Shown here: piece after piece, positions 56,786-64,000 of the stretch
Layout of the letters: each line of letters begins with the position of its first letter
Position numbering within the stretch: the first letter of the stretch is position 1
Origin: Solanum dulcamara
Taxonomy: Eukaryota > Streptophyta > Magnoliopsida > Solanales > Solanaceae
Assembly (NCBI RefSeq): GCF_947179165.1
Contig: NC_077246.1
Coordinates: 72,978,421 to 73,042,420 of the forward strand
Direction: 5' to 3'
DNA: 64,000 nucleotides
Program-made: the position numbers and the translations under genes
Notes under the pieces: model-generated
Seen by the model: only the letters and a program-made list of their open reading frames with translations
Databases searched by the model: none
Told to the model about the DNA's origin: nothing

Positions 56786-59700
56786 TTATCGATCGATTCC
56801 TTCAATCTTGTCTTCAACTTCTGAGTACAATTGCTTGAGTTTCTCAATGTTCTCTTCAGAAGTGTCCCAGTATCCACGCCCGTTGGCCTCCAAGAATGTC
56901 TGAAGCAACTTCCTGAAAGAATTTGGATTTGTGTTCATAAGCCTGTTCAACATCTCTTCATCTTTGATGAATGTTGTGTTGGCTTCTTCATACACCCAAT
57001 TGTCAACTTGGCCTGAAGTTGCACTCCACCCCACTGTGTTGGTCAATCGTTTCTCAATCTCACGAACACCCTCGTAGCCTGTGGACAGCATGCCTTCATA
57101 CCACTTGGGGTTCAACAACTTTGTCCTTGCATCAAGCCTCACAGTCTCAGACAACGTACGTACCTGAATCATCACAGATAGAGGCATTAGACATAAAGTC
57201 AAACGACTTCTATCAACTTAACGAGTTAACATCTTTCAAGTTATCCATTAAGTGATAACACTCACCTGAGCATTAGCAGTAGTGGTGTCAGCAATGTATG
57301 CACTAGGCTTCTTTCCGTCCTTCCTGAGGTTTTGCACGAGGTTGGTTGGGTCTGAATCGAAGTAGTGACTAACATCTGTGAGTGAAATTTCTGATGAGTC
57401 GAGGTTCTGGAACGTGGCATCAGCTGTGCTTAGAGCCATCTCAAAAACTTTCCTCTTCTCCATCATGCCAGCGCCAGGAGCATCACAGTCAAATGCAAAT
57501 GACTTTCGGCTCAAGTACATATCTTGAAGTTGCTTCTCGTCGTTCCATGATGAGTTCTCAACAGCAAGGTTGATGTTGGAAGAGTAAGAACCCGAGGCAT
57601 TTGAGAAGACCCTAGTAGCTGCTTCACGAACATCAATTCCGAGTGTTCTTGCCTGTTCTAGTGCATGTTTCCTGACAAAGTTTTGGTCTTCCGGTTCATC
57701 AAGCTCAGCAACCATCTTGATTCCCCGGTCAAGGAGATTCATCTATATACAAAACAAAACAAACAATAAGTAATGACCTGACATTGCACGAATGTACCAA
57801 TCCAGTGTAGAATCAGTAGAAAAGGAGGATAGACCAATACCTGATTGATGAAGAGATCCCTGAACACCCCGGAGCAGTTGACAACAACATCAACTCTAGG
57901 CCTTCCAAGCTCTTCAAGACTAACTGGTTCCACCCGGTTGACGCGTCCAAGTGAGTCTGCAATTGGCCTAACACCGATCATCCACATCACTTGTGCCAAC
58001 GACTCTCCATACGTCTTGATGTTATCGGTTCCCCAAAGCACCAGAGCAACAGTCTCCGGGTACTTGCCCCCATTGTCAGCCTTTTGCCTCTCCAACAACC
58101 TTTCAACCACTATTTTGGCACTCTGCAGTGCTGCTGTTGTTGGAATAGCTTGTGGGTCCAAAGCATGGATGTTTTTCCCAGTAGGCAAAACTTTTGGGTT
58201 TCTGATTGGATCCCCTCCAGGACCTGGTTCAACATATTTCCCTTCAAGAGCCTGTTTCAAGCTTCCCACCTCATTATTAGCGACAATTAGCTTCAGACAC
58301 TCTCCCAAGAACTGGAATAGGACTCTGAGTTTTTCCCTATCAGCTCTGTAGAATTGGGTGTTTGACAAATACTGGATCCATGGTTCATTAATACCAAAAC
58401 CAAGGATTGAGGTCAGCTTGTCAGAAGTGTCAACAACCTGACCCTTGCTGTTAGTTGAACGTTCAACGAATGCTGATATTGCTCCACGTGATGCCTCAGT
58501 AATTTGACGAAGCAGCTCCACATCTCGCAAGACTCCCTTGTCATTTCCTCGATAGATCTCCTCAATGTTTCTTCCAACTGTCGCAGCCAGTATAGATGGA
58601 AGGGAAGAAATATCATCTTCAGGACGGTCCAATGCAGCAATGTTGACAAGAGTAGCAACTGCCTCCATGGCAGTTGGAGGTTCACCGATGATGTGAAGTC
58701 CACATGGCAGAAGACGAGACTCGATCTCCATAATCTTAGAATATACTTTTCCTACCACGAGGTCACGTTCTTTGGCATCTATTTCCTTCCCTTCGTCTGG
58801 AAGATCAACGTCCTTATCAAGATTACACTGTCTAGCAGTACTAATGATAGAGCTCACAATCTGAGGGCCACGGCCTGAGTCTTTCAGTGATTGGTACGAC
58901 GCAATGAGCTCACTGAGCTGCTTGAGTCCCTTGTAGAGTCCAGCATTCTCAGCTGGGGGAGTCAAGTAGCTAATGGTATTTGCATAACTCCTTCGTTTGG
59001 CAATGGTTGCTTCAGATGGATTGTTTGCTGCATAGTAATAGACATTTGGAATGTTTCCAATGAGACTATCCGGGAAACAAGCATCGCTCATTCCCACCTG
59101 TTTTCCTGGCATGAACTCCAGAGAACCATGAGTACCAAAGTGGAGAACTGCATCGGCTTTGAAAATTTTCTCCACAAAGGAATAGTATGCAGCAAAACCA
59201 TGGTGCGGGCTAGCTGATTTGGAGAACAGAAGTCTCATCGGGTCACCTTCATATCCAAATGTAGGCTGAACACCAATAAAGACATTTCCGTACTGTTTTC
59301 CATATACCAGGAGGTTCTCTCCATCAGAGTTCAGATTACCAGGTGCTTTCCCCCAGTTCTCTTCAAGAGCAGTGGCATAGGGGGTTAGCTTTTGGTATTC
59401 TCGGACGTTCATCTTGTAAGCTACATTAAGATTTGGACTGCTGAACTGAGCTTCTTTATCATGAATTACTTCTTCAATCAGTTCAGCAGAAGTCTCAGGC
59501 AGCCCCTCAACGTTATAGCCGTCTTTCTTAAGATCTTTGAGCACAGAGTATATGGAGGCAAAGACATTCAAATATGCAGCAGTTCCAACATTGCCTTTGT
59601 CCGGGGGAAAGCTGAAAACTGTGATTGCCAACTTCTTCTCAGCCTGCACAATGTTGGCAATTGTTATAAATAACATAATCAGATTTATGGATCCACAAAA

Positions 59701-62554
59701 CAATTCTTGCTAACAAAGATCATAATACACATTTAAGGAGAATTACTGAATCAAAGTTTCAATATTGTTGTCCCTTTGGTCTATGATCATCGTATGCAGA
59801 AATTGTCTATGTTGCTCAGACTCTTCAAAAATGCAGCCAAATGCATGTTGTATCCTTCAAAAGTAGTACATTTTTGAAGATCCAACTCGAGTGCAACAAC
59901 ATTTTTGGAGTGTCTGAGCAACAAAGGAAATTGTAACAGTTCTGACCCTAAAGTTTTGGTTTCACACGAGAATTTCATCCTAATTTGCAATTTGCAATCA
60001 TGATAAAGACATCAAAACATGTTTTTCAGAGTTCATTGCACTTGCTGAAGTCCTAATGAAAGTGATCAAAAGTTTAAATAATAGAAGAAGGGAACTCTTT
60101 AAACTTGTCTACATCAAATAGAGTTCATTGGACTTGCTGAAGTCGTAATGGAAGTGATCAAAGTTTAAATAAGGATAATACATAAAGACACTCAAACTTG
60201 GCCTCAGCTAACAAGTAAACACTCCAACTTTGAGTATACAATCTAGACACCTCAACTCATCTCCACTCATCTCCACTGTGTCAGTTGAACACTCTAACTT
60301 ACAAAATGATCATCTAGACACTTCCAAAATTTATGTGTCACGTCAATGTCGGGTGTTCATGAGAACAGTGGGGACGAATTGGAGTGTTTAATTGCTAGTT
60401 GACCAAGTTGAGGTGTCTACATATGCACTCTCAAAGTTGGAGAGCTTACTTGGGAGTTGAGACCAAGTTTGAGTGAGTGTATATATGTATTATGCCTTTA
60501 AATAATAGAAGAAAGGAACTCTTGAACTTGTCTACATCAAATAGAGTTCATTGGACTTGCTTAAGTCCTAATGAAAGTGATCAAAGTTGAAATAATAGAA
60601 GGGAACTCTAAAACTTGTCTACATCAAATAGTATTTCTAAGTACTAGTAACAGATAAGTAAGATCTACTAATGGTCAAGAATTTATTCCCACTTACTCAA
60701 AGAAATGGATCCATGTTAATCAGTATTTGCATGTAATTCACCATGTTAATTACACTTCCTCAGATCAAATCAATTGTCATGGGAATAAATAAGTTAGATA
60801 ATGTCATTGATCTAATCACATTTGTGAAATATTTCTAGTTAGCCAAAATATTATCTTAAGACCACTAAACAAATCATATCTTTTAATCTAAACCAATATG
60901 AAAAGAACCAATATTTCAGCACAAATACCTTTGATTTTCTCTTTAACTCTCCCCATTTGATTGCCCTGGTGCATAGCTGCTCCACTCTTTTGTGAAGAGC
61001 ATGTGATTTCCCTGCATATTTCAAGTAATGAAAGGGGAAAAAAAAGAGTAAAAGTTAGTAATGTTGAGCAAAAACTAATCAAACTAAACATAGAATTTGC
61101 ATTACATGTCCAATAGAAAATGTAATCAACATGAAAAAAGGACACTTGCCTGTTCTTGGATCCCGTCCAGAGAATACGATAGGCTCCATGCCTCCATCCA
61201 GCTCAGGGAGAGCAACTTGTAGAGCCACCTGAATTGGGTGCAACCCCAAAGTGCTGTTCAACCATTCCTCTGTTGTCTGGAAGACCAAAGGCAATGCCAC
61301 AATGTAAGGCACATCAAGCTTCATCAATGCCTCGATAGCCCTTGGATGGTCCTGTCTTGCTGGGCCACCAACAAGAGCAAAACCAGTAAGTGATACAACT
61401 GAATTCACAAAAGGCTTCTTTGTGATAGGATCAATGAAGTATTTCTCAACTGGCCCGGAAAAGTCTAGCCCCCCGGCGAAAATTGGGATAACTTTAGCCC
61501 CTCTTGCCTCTAATTCCATGATCACAGCCACATAGTGACTCTCATCACCAGTGACAATATGACTCCTTTGCAAAACAAGCCCAATAACAGGAGCATTAGA
61601 ACTCTTGAGTTTCTCATTAGCATCCCTTCTTGTTGCATACCAATTCAAATACTCCTTCACATCATCATACATACAAGGAGCCAAAGGGTGCCAAATTCCA
61701 CTATCCAAATACAAAACCGGATCCGAATACTCCATCTTCACCCCTTTTAGAGCAGGAACATAAGAACCAGACACCATTTTCAAGAAATTCACCAAATTAT
61801 CAGGTGAACCTCCAAGCCAAAACTGCAAACTAAGTATATACAACCTAGCATCTTGAGCCTTATCACTTGGCAAGTACTTCAATACCTTAGGCAATGTCCT
61901 CACAAGCTTCAACATTTGATCAGAAAAACCAGCAGAAGATTTCTTCTTCTTGAAAAGCTGGAAAAATGGACTTTTTGATTGCCCCAACTGTGACATACTA
62001 AAAGATCCCAACTTGTTCAGCCTCATCACCTCAGGCATTGATGGAAACACAAGAACTGCATCAAGCCTATCCCTTTCTTTCTCCACTGCTGACTTAACCT
62101 TTAAAGCCAATTCTTCCACAAAAATCAATGACCCAATAAAGATATTTGCATCCTCAAGATCTTTACAGAAAGTTTTATAAGCATTTTCATCTCTAAGCTC
62201 CTCAACCAAATACCCCACAACCTCAAAAGAAGCAAACTCACCATTCTTGTTCAGTGTCTTAACAGCAGCAGTAAGAGCTGATTGGTACTGAGCTTCCAAC
62301 ACCACATACACTATTTTCACAGTAGCAAGACCTTTAAGGTTTTCAGGTACAATCCTCCTAACTTCTTGAGTTGTTTGTGTAAACAATCCATTTCCAATAG
62401 CATTACATTGAAACTTTTTGGGTGATTTTGAGAAAGTGGGGTTTGTTTTCTTGGGAAGAAAAGAGTGAAGAAAGTAATGCTTTTGAGAAATTGATGAAAG
62501 GTGTTCTACTTTTGAGTTTGGCAATGTAAATGGTGAAGAAACCAAAGAAGCCAT
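56786..62554 (-). CDS. CHLH: Magnesium chelatase subunit H (chloroplast)
   Basis: Exons in coding order: 62554-61150, 61011-60929, 59643-57841, 57742-57266, 57163-56786; 4146 nt, 1381 residues, the normal length. The protein binds protoporphyrin IX and, with the CHLI and CHLD ATPase subunits, inserts Mg into it, the first committed step to chlorophyll; in Arabidopsis it is also GUN5, a plastid-to-nucleus signalling component. Residues 1 to about 50 are Ser/Thr-rich with few acids ([12 protein letters not shown] start), a plastid transit peptide. The N-terminal H-subunit domain follows, with [19 protein letters not shown]; the CobN/Mg-chelatase part includes [40 protein letters not shown] and [19 protein letters not shown]. 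Intron 1 begins with GC (donor just after 61150), proven by the reading frame. Intron 2 (1285 bp) holds tandem repeats and a miniature element. A G-box lies upstream. Confidence 0.97.
60031..60632. repeat. Tandem repeat, about 91-bp unit, three copies, one split by an insertion
   Basis: The unit runs 'gagttcattggacttgctga', 'agtgatcaaagtttaaataa', 'tagaagaagggaactct', 'aacttgtctacatcaaata'. Copies are 60031-60120, 60121-60172 continued at 60506-60541, and 60542-60632. The second is interrupted by the miniature element at 60173-60496. In CHLH intron 2. Confidence 0.85.
60173..60496. mobile_element. Foldback miniature element with 9-bp target duplication
   Basis: The ends are ggataatacat on the left and, in reverse, ggcataatacat on the right. 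The arms continue as imperfect inverted repeats ('cactcaaacttgg', 'ctccaactttgag') around a core with 'cacgtcaatgtcggg'. A perfect 9-bp duplication, tttaaataa, is at 60164-60172 and 60497-60505, so a Mutator-type transposase is likely. 324 bp, no ORF. Confidence 0.85.
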
Positions 62555-63262
62555 AGTTCAAAAACTTGAAAAAGATTCAAACTTTAACCTCTTTGGCTTC
62601 TTGATTACACACAAAATGTACACAAAAAAACAAGAAAAATCAACTCTTTGTTAAAAAAAATTAAAAAAAATCTTGGGTTGTGGAAAGTTTTGATTTTTAA
62701 CACTTCATACTAAAAAAGAATTGATTTTTGAGTGAAATTCCAAAGTTTCTTCCTTTTTTTTTCTTAAGGAAGTGAAAGGCTTCTTCAGTGTATAAGTGGC
62801 TGTTATGGAAGTTTGGGAAATTTGAGTGAAAAATATAAGGTGTTTTTTGAGTTTTTTTTAGTGGTGAAACATAAGGACACGTGGCAACAAGGGTGTGCAT
62901 TAACAAGAAAATGAAAGTTTGTACCTTTTTTTGTTGTTTTGTCTATCATCTTTGATGATCATTCGTGGGTTCCTATTGGTCAGTTTAGATTTCATCGAAT
63001 AAAGGAATGGGCAAAGAGAGAAGAGGGAGTGTGGAGTTTGGATAGGAAAGATTTTTTTTTTTTGTGAGTTCATTTAGTTTCTTTTGTTTGTATGGATTCT
63101 GATTTTTTTTTATTTTTTTTTTGAGTTTGTGACTCTCAATGAAAATGAACTGATATTGTATGTGTGTTCCTTAATGGGTCCAGGTATCTTACTCTTATGC
63201 CAGGTAAACTATCAAACAAGTTCAAAAAAAAAAATCAAAAAAATGGAGTTGGAACTTGTATG
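62555..63262 (-). promoter_or_regulatory. CHLH promoter and leader region
   Basis: Upstream of the CHLH ATG at 62554, read on the minus strand. A TATA-like 'ccttatattttt' lies at about 62829-62840 and a G-box about 45 bases further upstream. T/A runs fill 62640-62770, probably leader. A T-rich stretch at 63050-63125 carries no gene. Confidence 0.5.
62876..62886 (-). promoter_or_regulatory. G-box (CACGTG) upstream of CHLH
   Basis: The minus strand reads TTGCCACGTGTCC around 62878-62883, a perfect G-box core with the GCCACGTG context bound by bZIP (HY5, ABF) and bHLH (PIF) factors. CHLH is light- and clock-regulated in other plants, so the site fits. Binding itself is not shown by the sequence. 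Confidence 0.6.
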
Positions 63263-63727
63263 TGTAGATATTGAGGGACTCTAAAAGACAATCCTATTTT
63301 AGTTAGAGTTTCTTGAAAAATATTATATTTTAAACCCTAATTCATGTTTATATAAAGGTATTATATTCTCTTGAAAAGTCATCTCAAAAATTTTACAAAT
63401 ATATGAAATATTCATAAAGAGATCAAAATATGATAAACTCTTCTATATGGAATATTCATAAAGAGATCAAAATATGTTAAACTCTTCTTGATAATCAAAT
63501 ACTTCAGGAAGATCGCAAATCCTTTCATGGAGATCAAGTTTAAATCATCCTACCTAATTCGAGAAATACGTCACTAACGGCCCTCGAATCACGAAAAAAT
63601 CCAGAGAGAAGAATCAAGAAAATAAACAGATTTGTACCCAGATCATTTTATCAATAAAATTACATTTCTTCATATTCTATTTGCGATTATAATTTATTTT
63701 TCATCATTTTAAAATTTGTTGCAAACA
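63263..63727 (+). mobile_element. Solo LTR with 5-bp target duplication
   Basis: This 465-bp segment starts TGTAGATATTGAGGG and ends GTTGCAAACA. It is flanked by GTATG at 63258-63262 and 63728-63732. A TATA box, 'tatataaaggt', sits at about 63350, in plus orientation. A 44-bp near-duplicate ('aatattcataaagagatcaa' twice) lies at 63405-63485. No internal element sequence is present. It sits about 700 bp upstream of the CHLH start, pointing away from it. Confidence 0.8.
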
Positions 63728-63732
63728 GTATG

Positions 63733-64000
63733 AAAAAGAATTAGGGGCGGAGGTGTGTGTGTGTGAAGGGGTGGGGGTTGAAAGCTCACGGTCAAACATC
63801 TTTATAACAATATCATTATTTTGAGATTTTTTTAGTTGTTATAGCGACTAGTTGTTATACACCTATAACGATATATGACATTTAAATAATATTTAGTTGT
63901 TATAAATAAAAAAAGATGTCAATTTCTAAGTTTAGTCTCACTTTGTATAAAGAAGGAAATTTTTTAATAATAAAAATATATATTCATGTAATGTTTTTTG
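63733..64000. other. Right edge of window, AT-rich
   Basis: 'agttgttatagcgactagtt' and 'gttatacacctataacgata' repeats near 63830-63875 look like the end of an old miniature element that runs to the window edge. No gene. Confidence 0.4.

Overview
This is plant nuclear DNA, AT-rich and intron-rich. The SINE and RTE-type LINE tails ending in (TTG)n, the Au-type SINE pieces and the short-intron gene models all point to a nightshade (Solanaceae; tomato, potato, pepper or tobacco relatives). That assignment rests on recognising repeats and was not confirmed by a search.

Layout. (1) 1569-27640, plus strand: an intact 26-exon gene for a peroxisomal/cytosolic insulin-degrading-enzyme-like zinc metallopeptidase. 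Its introns hold most of the mobile DNA: a solo LTR, a hAT-type and a Mutator-type miniature element, two copies of an RTE LINE, several SINE pieces, a short LTR retroelement carrying an Hsp70 fragment, and a gag-protease-only copia element. (2) About 28750-39120: a tandem satellite block, with roughly 43 head-to-tail monomers of about 178 bp flanked on both sides by diverged monomers in the opposite orientation. (3) 39448-39756, minus: a small single-exon gene of unknown function. (4) 40973-45790, minus: a four-exon SANTA-domain gene of the KNL2 (kinetochore/CENH3 loading) family. (5) 46810-49713, minus: a seven-exon gene for a protein with a C-terminal winged-helix-like domain, built partly by tandem exon duplication. 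(6) 51254-55838, plus: a three-exon STELLO-type Golgi glycosyltransferase-like gene. (7) 56786-62554, minus: the five-exon gene for the H subunit of magnesium chelatase (CHLH/GUN5), with a G-box upstream. (8) 63263-63727: a second solo LTR near the right edge.

The five large genes are unrelated neighbours, as is usual in plants, and form no operon. KNL2-like and the winged-helix gene are tandem on the minus strand. The winged-helix gene and STELLO are divergent across about 1.5 kb. STELLO and CHLH converge across about 0.95 kb. Exon joins were set by eye from splice signals, reading-frame continuity and family similarity. The summed CDS lengths are in frame throughout: 961, 407, 334, 771 and 1381 residues. 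Two introns start with GC instead of GT.

The most unusual items are the Hsp70-carrying mini LTR element with a perfect 5-bp target duplication, the orientation-switching satellite with a seven-monomer higher-order period, the phase-preserving exon amplification in the winged-helix gene, and an 80-residue internal tandem repeat in the KNL2-like protein.
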